From Sphagnum compactum (lineage: Eukaryota > Bryophyta > Sphagnopsida > Sphagnales): DNA of 64,000 nucleotides. The stretch is from NCBI GenBank assembly GCA_965153455.1, contig OZ234499.1, positions 2,343,731 to 2,407,730 of the forward strand. Direction: 5' to 3'. A model generated the notes under the pieces. The model made no database searches, was not told where the DNA came from, and saw only the letters and a program-made list of their open reading frames with translations. The position numbers were made by a program, and so were the translations under genes. How positions within the stretch are numbered: position 1 is the stretch's first letter; every line of letters starts with the position of its first letter. Shown here one piece after another: positions 11,201 to 23,165 of the stretch.

Positions 11201-14200
11201 CACAGTTGTCTCATTGATTGAGCGCTTCTATGACCCCTGTTCAGGTAAAATCATGAATGATGGGTACTGCAGGTCCTTCTGAATCAGCACTGCTAGAACT
11301 GGAGACCATTTCATCCATAACTGCTGATTTGGTGATGCAGGTGAGATATTCCTTGATGGGTTCAATGTCAAGAGCCTTGAGCTGCAGTGGCTGAGAGAGC
11401 AGATTGGATTGGTGAATCAGGAGCCAGCCCTGTTTGCTACTAGTATCCTTGAAAACATCCTTTATGGAAAAGACTGTGCAACCATGGAGGAGATTCGTGA
11501 GGCTGCAAAAGCCGCCAATGCCCATTCTTTCATTGAGGGACTCCCTGATGGCTATGATACCCAGGTTTGTGTGATGAACAAAGCAGTCAAATGATCTGTG
11601 CACATTTCAAAGCTCAGTGAACCTTCTTCTGTACCCCTCATTCTTCATTAGACACAGCTGCAGAAAATTTCTTTAACACCCATGCCTTCTCGATGTGGAT
11701 GATGGTGTATGGGCAGGTAGGAGAAAGAGGTGTGCAATTGTCAGGAGGGCAGAAACAGCGAGTTGCAATTGCCCGTGCCATGCTTAAGAATCCTAGCATC
11801 CTCCTCCTTGATGAGGCCACCAGTGCACTTGATTCTGGATCTGAGAAGATTGTGCAGGAAGCACTTGACCAGATAATGGTGGGCCGGACTACAGTGGTCA
11901 TAGCCCACAGGCTTTCCACTGTACAGAATGCTCACATGATAGCTGTGGTCCAGCAAGGTTTTGTGGTGGAGACTGGCACACATGATGAACTGATTGCTAA
12001 AGGCAGGGATGGAGTGTATTTTCAACTTGTGAAGTTGCAACAAGCTGCAGGACTGAACAAGGCGATTGAATTCAAACCTGAAGACACTGACAGTGCAAAA
12101 ATAACTGCTGCAACTAGGTTACAAGGATATTTACCCTCTCTTTGGCTAGAGGAAGAGTTCTAGTGTGAAACCCTCACAATTATTTTTATCATGATTGCTG
12201 CCATGCTGCCAGAGAACTGAAACAGATCTTCTTGGATGAACATAACATAATAACTGAATGAGCTGGACTGGTGTTGATACTTGAGCTCCATTATGATTAC
12301 AGTCTTATCTGTGACAGGCTGTGAGATATCAGCTGACAAGTATGTCTTGGCTCGCATCTGTGGAGTTGACAACACTTTGTACAGGATCACAGTTCTAGAC
12401 AGGATGAAAAGAAAGTCTCTGGCAGTGAGCATTTGAGGCTAATTGCGGTTTTGAATTGATCCTGCAGGCACTCCCAGGGTGGTTCCATGTCACAGCATTG
12501 GAGCCAGCGCTGGAGCTTCAAACTTGGTGAAAGTTTTCGAATGGTGGGAAGTTTCCGTGCAGTTGGACCTCATCCTGAGATAGAATCCTGGTTAGGGGCC
12601 GAACATGAAGCACCTGAGCTGCCTTCAAGGGCCTATCCACCTCCTTCTATGTGGAGGTTAATGAAGCTAAATGCACCAGAGTGGCCCTATGCTTTTCTTG
12701 GATCACTTGGGGCTATCATGGCAGGCTGTCAGACACCTTTGTTTGCACTGGCTATTAGTCAGATGCTAGTTACGTTTTACAACCCTGTTGCAGCCTATGT
12801 TCGGCATGAAGTTGCCAAAATTTGTTTCATATTTGCAGCTGCAACCGTAGTCACTGTTGGAATCTATGTGCTCCAACACTACTTTTTTGGACTTACAGGG
12901 GAGCACCTCACAATGCGTATACGGGAACTCATGTTTCAATGTAAGGAACTTTCTTGCAAACTACATGATTCTAGGCTGGTAGTACGGTCATGTTGATGAG
13001 TGGGTCAGAAACTCAAAGAGCATCCCACACCGAGCAATTTACTTTGATTAGCAGTTCATGAGATTCAATTTGCATTCCACATTAATCCTAGAATCCTGTG
13101 TGCTGTCCAACAGCAATACTCCAGCAGGAGGTGGGCTGGTTTGACAATGAGGCCAACAACAGCAACCTTTTGGCATCACGCCTAGCCACAGATGCAACAA
13201 TGGTCAGGGCTGCTGTTGGAGACAGAATGTCAACAATTTTGCAGAACTTGGCCCTCGTCATAACTGCCTTTTGCATTGCTTTTTACCTGCAGTGGAGGGT
13301 GGCTGCTGTTATACTAGGCACGTTTCCACTGCTCATTTGTGCAGCTGTGGGTGAGGTATGCAGAGTCTCATGCAGAATTCTCATGTTGAAGTCTTAGATG
13401 TACTATTGAATAGGCTCCTGCATCTCATAAACTAGACTGAACTGTAGCTTGAATGATGAGGGTAATGGAAGCCCTTCGAAGTTTCTGGCAGTTCTTCAGG
13501 AATATGGTCACAAGTACCCTTATCAAGTGGTACTCTCAGTTATGCAGAAGAGCCCATATGAAAGCACATGTGGTATGTTCCACCTAATTGCAAGGATTTC
13601 CAGTTATATGACCTTGCAACATGTATTTAGCATACAGCTTGGGATTGAGGCCTTGAAACTCTTTTGGGGTTGATATGGACAGCAACTGTTCTTAAAAGGC
13701 TTTGGTGGAGACCTTGCGAAAGCATATGGAAGAGCAAGCATGGTTGCTGGAGAAGCAGTGGGGAACATTCGCACAGTTGCAGCATTTTGTGCAGAGGACA
13801 AAGTGTTGGATCTATTCATGCGTGAGCTTGAAGCACCCAAGAAGCAATCAGTCATGCGGGGGCAGCTCTCAGGTTTTGGTTATGGTCTCTCACAGTTCTG
13901 CATGTATTCCTCCTATGGACTTGCCTTGTGGTATGCATCCACACTTGTCAGGGCAGGTAAGGCTCAATTTGGAGATGTCTTGAAGACCTTCATGGTGCTC
14001 ATTATCACTGCCTTTGGGGTTGCTGAAACACTTGCACTTGCACCTGATATTGTAAAGGGATCTAAAGCTCTGGCCTCCATCTTCGAGATTCTTGACCGAC
14101 AAACTGCCATAGATCCTGAAAACCCTGTGGCAGAGGAGGTTACCCGTGTGAATGGGGAAATAGAGCTGAAGCATATTGACTTTGCATACCCCTCACGACC

Positions 14201-15570
14201 TGAGATGCAGATTTTCACCGACTTCAATTTGAAAGTCAGAGGGGGGAAAAGCCTTGCACTAGTGGGGGCAAGTGGATCAGGTATGCCAGGAATTGTTCGT
14301 TGGTAGGGTGCATTCTCTAATTGACCTCTCTATCTACTCTTCCTAATCCTGCTATTTTCAAATGGACATCTCATCAAATGCCTGTACGTAGGTCTGGTTC
14401 ACTCCTTTTCAACAGGCCAGAGAAGCATGTCCCTTCACTTCTTCATAGGCTCTTTATTCACACAAATGGAGCTTTTAGGAATTGTAAACTGCAAGCCACA
14501 ATTCGCAATGCTAAAGAAAGCTGCAGATATACGTTGATGCATTTACTGATAAAAGCTGCTCTCCACAGGTAAAAGCTCTGTCATTGCGTTGATTGCACGG
14601 TTTTATGACCCCCTTGCGGGAAAGGTTATGGTTGATGGAAAAGACATTCGGAAGTTGAAGTTGCGGTCACTTCGGCGCCACATAGGGCTTGTTTCGCAGG
14701 AGCCCTCGCTGTTTGCCTGCACTATTTATGAGAATATCATTTACGGGAGGCATGGTGCAACCGAAACTGAGGTCATTCAAGCTGCTAAAGCAGCAAATGC
14801 TCACAGTTTTATCAGTGGATTACCCAATGGGTATCAAACAGAGGTAGGTGAGAGGGGTGTTCAGTTGTCTGGTGGACAAAAGCAGCGAGTAGCAATCGCA
14901 CGTGCAGTTCTAAAGGACCCTGCTATCTTATTGCTCGATGAAGCCACTAGTGCTCTGGATGCCCAGTCAGAAAAGCTTGTCCAGGACGCTCTGGACAGGT
15001 TAATGCGTGGCCGGACCACTGTTGTTATAGCACACAGGTGAAAGCCTTAACCTGCACCAGAGACTGTTGGATACTATTATTGACTGCTCCCAAATGCAAC
15101 AGAAACTCAGGATCCAGATAGTTTGCCTGAAATTTCAGCCTGATTATGATATTCTTATCTACAACCCACTGTTAGGAGCTGGTGAATTACATACATGGGT
15201 AACCATTGCAGCTTCTCACTGCTATTCATGATGATGGTCTGACAGTTTGTGAGCAACCCTCATAAGGTTATGACCACACTCATTGGTGTGTTTCCTTCAA
15301 GGTGTTTTTGGGGAGATTTGTCTGCAATCTCATAGATAAGTTAAACATCTGTTTGCTGGACAATTGCAATATTGACTTGATGCAATGGCTTCTATATGCA
15401 GGCTATCCACAATCCAAAATGCCAACTCTATAGCAGTAGTCCAGGAGGGACGAATTGTGGAACAGGGAAGCCACCGGATACTAATGTCCAAAGTTGGTGG
15501 CACCTATGCACAGCTTGTCAGTCTACAACAGCACAATGGTGATAAGAGAACACTAGGCAGCCTCTCATAG
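8209..15570 (+). CDS. ABCB: ABCB-type (MDR/P-glycoprotein) full-size ABC transporter, 13 exons, 1,331 aa
   Basis: Exons: 8209-8622, 9165-9219, 9637-9812, 10035-10235, 10484-10743, 10931-11244, 11341-11564, 11717-12117, 12468-12940, 13114-13355, 13683-14280, 14569-15037, 15402-15570. All introns are GT-AG and every junction keeps frame. The protein has two repeats of membrane domain plus ATPase domain. Walker A motifs are GGSGSGKST (452-460) and GASGSGKSS (1115-1123). Signature LSGGQ is at 556-560 and 1219-1223. The Walker B pair is D580/E581 and D1243/E1244, each within [11 protein letters not shown]. Both sites look catalytically intact. It most resembles the plant ABCB2/ABCB10 group ([10 protein letters not shown], then [24 protein letters not shown]). 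Length exceeds the usual ~1,230-1,280 because of an acidic/basic N-terminal extension of about 70 residues. Family members move auxin or other organic compounds across the plasma membrane; the substrate cannot be inferred. The start is the first ATG after the likely leader splice site. Confidence 0.95.
15095..15345 (+). repeat. Copy 1 of a dispersed element, inside ABCB intron 12
   Basis: This stretch matches a segment in STN8 intron 3 (56125-56400). Shared landmarks in order are AAATGCAACAGAAAC, GTTTGCC, TCACTGCTATT, TTTGTGAGCAAC, CTCATAAGGTTATGAC and a TGTGTT-CCTTCA end. Spacing is similar and I judge identity near 80 percent in the best 130 bases. It carries no frame of note. Confidence 0.75.
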
Positions 15571-16555
15571 TTGGGAATTGCATTACAAAGAACTGCATCA
15601 TATACAGGCTGCTACACATAGCACAGCTCACTGGTAAGTTCTGCCAACGTCAACATATTTTGCCTCTACAAGCATCTGTGTTAGACTAGAAAGGAAAGAA
15701 CATGATGCACATCTTAAGATAGGTGTTCCCTTCACACAGAAGGAGTTACTCAGGAGAGCCTCACATTTGAGTGGAAAAGACAGCTAAGATATAAAACTGA
15801 AGTGAGGTCATTCGTATCACAACCTTACTTTTAGAACATGATCACTTGTGATGGTCTAGGTGTGTTGTCTAGTCAAAATCAGAGGTAAGGGGTTCTCCTC
15901 AGAGAAGGCCAAATTGGCCCCTCCAGAGATTTGTGGGAGAATTCTCAAAGATTCATAATAATACTCAAAAAAGGAAAGAAGCAAATTCAAGCTGTAAACC
16001 AGCATTGTCAAGGTTTGTTTGTAATTGCTTTTTGTAAATTGAGAGCCCATGTGTAAGCCTTGCCCTTTAACTTCCAGTACTTTCTATGTTTTCTGCAAGC
16101 TTGATGTGCTTGGACAGGGATGTCTCTCTATTTTGTATACTGTCGATTTGTGCAATTGCCACAAGACAAATGTACTTGCTTACCTTGGAGACAGGATTCA
16201 GAAATGGTACATGAAGGTCTGAAGATCCCACTGTGCCAAGAACACATGCAGGCATTTCTGTAAGCCTTTATTGACAATAACCATGATTGCGCTTGTCAAA
16301 AAGTTTACTTGTGCTCCATCATATTTGCTTGTCATCTTAGTGATATGTCAGGGCATGCATCTGCCAACTCCTAGTTTGTGTGAGTGCTTTCTCATGCTCT
16401 CTAACCAGGTTGTTTTCAACGCTCCCAAGGAAGCTGTTACAACTTGCACTAACTCCTGCATTTGAACAGTCACTTTAGCACTGTTGTATGTTGTGACAAT
16501 CCCTGGCAATTGTGGTGTTTATGTACTAACTGGTTCATGCTTTATTTTTTATATC
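15571..16555 (+). other. 3' flank of the ABCB gene
   Basis: Moderately GC sequence after the ABCB stop, probably the 3' UTR and flank. No conserved frame is seen. I could not identify a polyadenylation site with confidence. Confidence 0.4.
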
Positions 16556-16560
16556 TTAAG

Positions 16561-16861
16561 ATGAAAACAAGACTGTGCCTTTAGCTGCTGTTGTGCAATT
16601 GGTTGATGGAGCTGCTGCAGTCAGACAGAAATGCAGGTGGGTTATGTATTGTATTTCCCATTGCTTTCTGACATTTGACAGAAACTCAGCTCAACAACTT
16701 CTGTAAAGTTTTTTGCCTGAAATATTGTGTAATTTTATCTTATACTTATCTATTGCCACCAATTGGAATTGGGAGCTGATGAAGACAGTGAGAGGGAGTC
16801 AAGGCAGCTAGTCACTGCTATTCTTGAAGGTCGAATCCTTGGTGGGTTCACACGAATGATG
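16561..16861 (+). pseudogene. Possible orphan exon pair of an unidentified protein
   Basis: Two open segments, 16561-16636 and 16789-16861, are each bounded by AG before and GT after, and join in frame. The first reads DENKTVPLAAVVQLVDGAAA and continues VRQKC. The second reads SERESRQLVTAILEGRILGG and continues FTRMM. The composition looks protein-like, but no start, stop or further exons are found and I do not recognise the family. The second segment also overlaps a dispersed repeat. It may be a gene fragment or chance. Confidence 0.25.
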
Positions 16862-17015
16862 GTATTATGACTGCACTCACTCGTCATATTGATTTGAGTT
16901 CAATGTGCTGTTTTTTTTGCCTTCAATGTGCTGTATAATAGTTGTGTGCTGTATAATTTTGCCTTCGTTGTGCTATTGTGGAATGTTCTCTGCAATCTCA
17001 TATATATGTTCCTGT
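16660..17015 (+). repeat. Copy 2 of the dispersed element, 3' of ABCB
   Basis: A more diverged copy of the element in ABCB intron 12 and STN8 intron 3. Shared phrases are GACAGAAACTCAG, TTTGCCTGAAAT, GGGAGCTGATGAAG, GGCAGCTAGTCACTGCTATT, TTATGACTGCACTCA and CTCTGCAATCTCATA. The last matches the tail of copy 1, which sets the right-hand limit. Confidence 0.6.
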
Positions 17016-20000
17016 CTCATTTGAGGAGGAATAAGTGATGCAGAAACTTGGCTGTAATCCTTGCCATGTTCAGACAAGGTAAAGCTTTCAGGAGCTGTCA
17101 GAAAAGTTGATTTCCAGTACACAAAGGGAAACAGTGATTTTCTATTTCCTCGATTAACTTGTTGATTTGCTTGTGCATCATATCATCCCTGTAGTTATAC
17201 AACAGGTTATAGTTGGCCCAACTATAACATGTTATAAAATTCTGATTGCATGTGCCCAACAGAAGCCAAGCAAACCAAGAATTCTCAAACAGCCAAATAA
17301 TATCGATATGCAGGTTCTTCTAGGTCTCAGGTTAGAGTACAATGCCATATAAACCTCATGAAAAATAGGAAATATTAATGTATATGAATATAACAGCTAT
17401 GTCGGTCTGTTTGAGGACTTTGTACCTACTTACAGACCTATTCGATACTTGTATACATACTTGTTTACGAACCATATTCTTCTCTCTTTACAAATCTATT
17501 TGCATGTTTGGAACGAGTCCACAGTAATGAAAGTGGTATATAACTTGAATCCCAAAAATGCTATATTGTTTGTCATATTGACTTGTTTAGTTGGACGAGA
17601 TGGTGATGAATTCTCGCTACCTAGTTTTGCTCTCCGGTTTACCTACTCCATTTGATGTCTTTCCTTATGATTATACAGTCAATATGCTGCCTGTGTGGGG
17701 GTGAACTGGTCCAAAGGGGTTGATCTCTAACTCAAATCTACTCCAATAAAGAAGGTAATGAACAAAACTTAAATCCCAGAGAAGCTCTTTACTGTAATAA
17801 GAAGAAAGAATACAAAGAGAAAGAAGAAGAGGAAGGGTAAAATTGCTTTTGTTTGTGTGTGTGGATTGCAAAAAAAGGTTAGGTGAATGAGTGAAGGAAG
17901 AAAGAGGATAAGGGCATGATTGATCATGCAAATAAGGTAGAGCACAAACATGGCAAAGTGCTAGTAGGCAGGCCCAATTGTGCCCCAATGTGTTTGATCC
18001 AAAAGACCTTTGTAAGGTGCCTGATTCTATGCTATGATAAATGGTAGAGGTGGAGTCTCATGTTAGGGGAAGGTTGTTTAGATGTATGACCCACCCCGAC
18101 AAGTCTATTCTAGAGCAAGTAGCTTATCATACTATCCTTATTCAAGATACTTTTTGGATAGAGCAAGGCTCCCAAGGTGCTAGAACAACCACCTACACTT
18201 GTTGATGACCTTGAAAAGGTCATCCACTTTTTTCTTTATTCAAATCATTCTCATAGTAGGATCTTACAACTAGTTTCCTACTTTTTCACCTACCCATTTG
18301 TCATTATTATTTTTAGTTTTTTATTTACAACTAGTTTAGAGTAAAAGATAGGTAAACATTATTAGTGTATGGATGGACTCAATACATCACATTTAAGTCA
18401 TATGAGATACATAGTTAATGATAATAAGATGTTTGAATTTTTTCTCATCAAGTTTTGGGGATCGCATTGAAATTAAACAATGCAAGATTACGATTTTTTT
18501 GAATTGGTTTTCATGGATATCCTTTTGCTATGGAAAGTGAGCTTCCCCATTCAAAAGTTAAAAATAGAACTTACTTTGAGCAGTAGTTTGAAAGCTTAAT
18601 GTTTTGAGGCACATAGAACCCATGAATGCTAGACATAATCATGAACATAAAAGCCATCACCTATTGTGCCGAAACGAACCCAAATACAAAACTTGTGTAC
18701 TCACATCATACAAATTGTGTCAAGTTAACTTTGAACCTATCTTTGTCAAAATGTTATATTGCAATGCCTTGATTCGCTTTGTACACTTGTTGGCATTATC
18801 TTATATGTAACATGTTTTTGTATGCATGTTCATGGAAGTTTTTTTAAGTCGAGCATGTGGACTTGTGTCATTTGCGGTATTGTTCAATGTTGTTTTATTA
18901 ATAATACTCTCATAACAAGAGCATTGCACTAAGGTTGGAAACACAAATATTTTTTTAAAAATAAATAAAAATAAAAATCTCCTTTATAGTTTGGGGGACA
19001 ACACAAAGAAGCAAGCAAGCATGTTGACAAGAAGCTCACCAAAAAAAAAAAATCAGCCAAAGCAACATTGGCATATTAGCATGTCCATGTGAAACAACTA
19101 GGTTGGTGTGGAGTAGCAAATATGTGTGGAGAAAAGTATGTTAGCAAGGAACATAATGTCACATGCAACTTAAATGTTACTTCGAGGTCAATCAAACAAA
19201 GTAGCAACATGTGAAGGTGACAAGTTTAAATATTGCTATGATGACAAACAAATTTTAAAAATCAAATCAAACCTCATTGGTTGATTGATTATAGCTTGTA
19301 AAGCAAGTGCGTCGTGTGAAGATGAGAAGCTTGATCGCAAACATGCGTGTTCCTATTATCATAAGCAAATCAAATTAATCAAATCAACCTTGTTTGCTCA
19401 CCAAGTAAAGCCTTGTTAAAGAAACCGAGTACAACAAGTGAGTAGATTGGTGAGCAAGTTGGAAGTACCAATTAGAAAAAAAAAGGAGGGGTGGGAACAT
19501 GCAAAAGGAAGGGGGAAACAAAGGAAAAGTAGAAATAGACAAAAGTTTATTTTTGAAGGCGACCTTGGCCACCTTGCTCTTCATGACATGCTCATTCACA
19601 CAAAGTCATTGCCATCCTTCATCTAGGGTTAAATACCAATGTAGGTGTTGGTTGAACACCCAAGGTAACACATGGCCTTACCTTTTCTAAGGTAATAGTT
19701 TTTTCAATTTCTTATTATCTTTGTCTTTTAATTGATGATGGTTTTGAATTATAAATTAATTGGTGGGTGCTTCAAGTATGCACATTTACAACAATGTATT
19801 TATTGATGATATAAGTTTGAAACTTTTCAATGACATAAACATAATATGACATTTGGGTGCAAACCATTTAAGAATGGGTTTATTGGGGTGAATATTTTAA
19901 ACTAGTGGATTAGTTAATCAAAGCGAAGTGCCAAAATAAGATTGGTTATTTAAGTTGAATTTATGATTTATAAAATTAGATGATTTTTTTAAAAATTTGA

Positions 20001-20500
20001 TCACTTAAAAAATTATCACATTGTACTTGACCTTAGATTTGACATAAATGAACTTAAAATAACACATTTAAAAGAAATTCTAAGGTGAAAATGGGTTCAA
20101 AAATATTAAAATGAACCAAAACCCATGTCAAAAGATTTTTAAAACTACAATATTCTATTACATATGCCTATGTGTTGTCACTTTACTAGCATGTTAATTA
20201 TGAAAATAAGTGTTTATTGATTATTATGGTTGTTAAGAAATCAAAATTGAATCACTAAATGTTTCCATTTCAAGTTTTTTTTAGTAAAAGATGCTTAAAG
20301 TCGAGTGGGTGCTCCATTAAAAACACTACTTTCATAAAAGGCCTTTTGATTTTCATATTACATGAGTTTAAAAACAATGAGCACTTCTTCCACGGACACA
20401 ACTATTTCATCTCTTGATGTAGACATGATTTCCAAAAAAGAACAAGGATGAAAAGAACAATACAAAACATAAGCTTAATGGGAACTTTATTCAAACTATC
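17016..20500. other. AT-rich gap, no supportable gene
   Basis: No gene, RNA gene or strong repeat recognised. Short frames on both strands have low-complexity composition and no known motif. Confidence 0.5.
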
Positions 20501-22380
20501 ATGAGCACAAAATTTATGAAAACAAGGGCTTTCCAAGGTACATGAAAACCAAAACAAACTATGACAAATGCAAACTTAAATTTAAATCTAAGCACAAAAC
20601 ACAAAAATCAAATATAATAACATGAAATATGCAAAACAAAAGCTCAAATATAATTTGATTGTCAAAACATATGAAAATATAAACATGAAATGAAACAAAT
20701 AAGGTTATGATGCAAAGTTGTCTTTCAAATTAATGTTAAATAAATTGAAAGTAATGAATGTCCTATTTTTTAAAATAATACTTTTTTGGGACCTTGTTCA
20801 AGGAAACTTGCAAAAACATTTCCATATGCCCACTTCCCAAAAAACCTTTTTGAAAACTTTCATAAATTATAAATAAATTACAAGTAAAGTACATGTTATA
20901 GATGAAAAATAGATACTGATGAGAGTGAAAGCACATTATGGTGACCCCCTTTGGGGCACTTTTCGGTGTAGTATTATAATACATATAATATAATTGTTTC
21001 AAAACTATGGTACATTTAATTTTGGGTACCAATTTTGGTTTTTGGGCCCTGCAATTACTATTTTTACAAATTTAATGTTATGTAATATTATTTTTAAAAT
21101 AATAATTAATTTCATTATCTATGTTGAAGGATCCATGAATATATTTATAATGTATATTGGTATAATAGGGCCATTGTTTCGTTTTGACTACACTAACTTT
21201 AAGCCTTGATTAAAATAATCAATTTTAATAAAATGAAGAAATTGGCCCATCTAGTTATGCTTGTCATCTTCCATGTGAATGTGATTACTTGTCAAAATTT
21301 CAATTTATCACACATTTATTGCAGTTTTGTTGAAAAAACTCATTTTTTGAAATTAAAATTCTCAAATTAATCACATAGTATCCAAACATGGTTCAAACTA
21401 TGGGAAATTAATAGTTCAATATTCCTTCGACTTTCATAAAGATTGAAAATGATTTAAATTGTTTTTGGAATATATTTGTGTTTTTGAATATACATTACAC
21501 TACATTTGTTTTCACAAATATATTCCAATCTCCCATTTTATAAAATGAAATGAAATAGTTTCTTTTTTTAAATCTTGCCTAAGTTATATTTAACATAATA
21601 TGCAAAATATTATGAAATTCTTTCAAAAGTTTGAGGTGGGATACATTCAAACATGCACACATTTGGAAAATATGTGACACCCCAAAGGGGGTCATCATAG
21701 TGTGTTTTCACCCATGAATAAACTTCATCCATTATGGATGAAAATGGGATAATGATGAAAAATTGCATATTATGGATGAAAATATATGTTCATGTATGAC
21801 ATGCATCCATGATTATGTTGACAATGATGGTGAGGATGTCATTTGTGAAAATTCATGAAATTTTTACAACTTATAAATGTGGTACAATGTATGTGGTGTT
21901 TAAAACAAAGTTGTAGTTCATAATAAAAAAATTAATTTAAAAATTAACAATTTTTAATATGATTTCAAATTGTGATCATGTTTCAAAATGAAATGCATAA
22001 TTTACACACTTTTAGAAATTCAGGTTTATTAAAAAAATGTTTAACACAAAACATGTGATATATTGTCACGAACATGAGAACTATGAAGACAAATGATGAC
22101 AAGACAAACATAAATTGAAACCAAACAAAACCACAAGGGATTAAAAATGAATAAAAATTACAAACAAAATTTTATCGTTATAAAGTAAGAAAATGTAAAC
22201 ACGAAATGAATATAACATGGCCATGAAACAAGACTGTACTTCAAATTGGTGTTGAATAATTTAAGGTAATGAAGGGTCTTTTCTTTTTATACCCCTTTTA
22301 GGACTTAGATGAAGAAAATTTGTATGGAACTTTCCATGTGCCCACCAATCACAAATTTTTTTAAAAAACTTCATAACTAC
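20500..22380. repeat. Diverged direct and inverted repeats (possible remnant element)
   Basis: A sequence near 20690-20880 (TTCAAATTAATGTTAAATAA, then AAGTAATGAATG, then ATGCCCACTTCCCA) recurs in diverged form at 22215-22380 (TTCAAATTGGTGTTGAATAA, AGGTAATGAAGG, GTGCCCACCAATCA). Between them, an inverted repeat of about 34 bp with a few mismatches has arms at 20924-20957 and 21679-21711, centred on TGACCCCCTTTGGGG. No transposase or polymerase frame survives, so the element type is unknown. Confidence 0.5.
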
Positions 22381-22740
22381 AAATTAATTAATAATGAACT
22401 AAAAGTTAACTATGAATCAATTAAGAGTTAAGTAATAATTCATTAAAAGTGGATTAGAAGAATTTGAGAATGAATTAGGAGTTAACTAAGAATGGACTAA
22501 TTTTTTTATATATGAATTAGGATTAACTAAAAGTGGACTAAAAGAATTTGGTAATGAATTAGAGGTTAACTACAAATAGAATATAAGAACTTAGGAATGA
22601 ATTAAAGGTTAACAAATAATGGACTAAAGTAATCCAAGAGTGAACTAGGAGTTAATTACAAGTTATATAAGAATGAACTATAGGTTAATTTTCAATTTAC
22701 TACAAGTGAGTTACCAATGAATGGATTACCAATGGATTAC
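22381..22740. repeat. Degenerate minisatellite of GAATTAGGAGTTAACTA-like units
   Basis: About six loose copies of a unit built from GAATTAGGAGTTAACTA, AAAGTGGACTAA and GAATTTGG-type phrases, with spacing near 55-65 bp. It is strongly AT-rich and non-coding. Confidence 0.75.
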
Positions 22741-23125
22741 AAAATCATAGATGAAAATCCATGTGAATGAATTTCATTCATCATGTGACCATGTCCAATA
22801 TTGACATTTGTTACATATATTGGGATAAATACAAATATTTTTAATAACAAGTTGTAAAATATTTCATTTAAAAATTGTTTTGGCAAAAAAACTTCAAATG
22901 AACAATAATGCATAGTTTAAAGTAAATAGGTTGGTTCATTTGAATTTGTTTAGACCCAAATGTTGATAGTGTAACAAATTCAAAGACAACATTGCTTAAT
23001 TTGTTGAAAATTCTTGATAGAAAAATGTGAAAACACAATAATTATTGTATCCATATGTCTTGAAATCAAAACACAAAAAACTTGTAATCACATGAATTTC
23101 ATAAATTTGTATATAAAAACAAGTT

Positions 23126-23165
<40 letters not shown>

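Noticed and set aside
17671-17988. 105-codon minus-strand frame
   Set aside because: Low complexity with no conserved motif, in AT-rich sequence.
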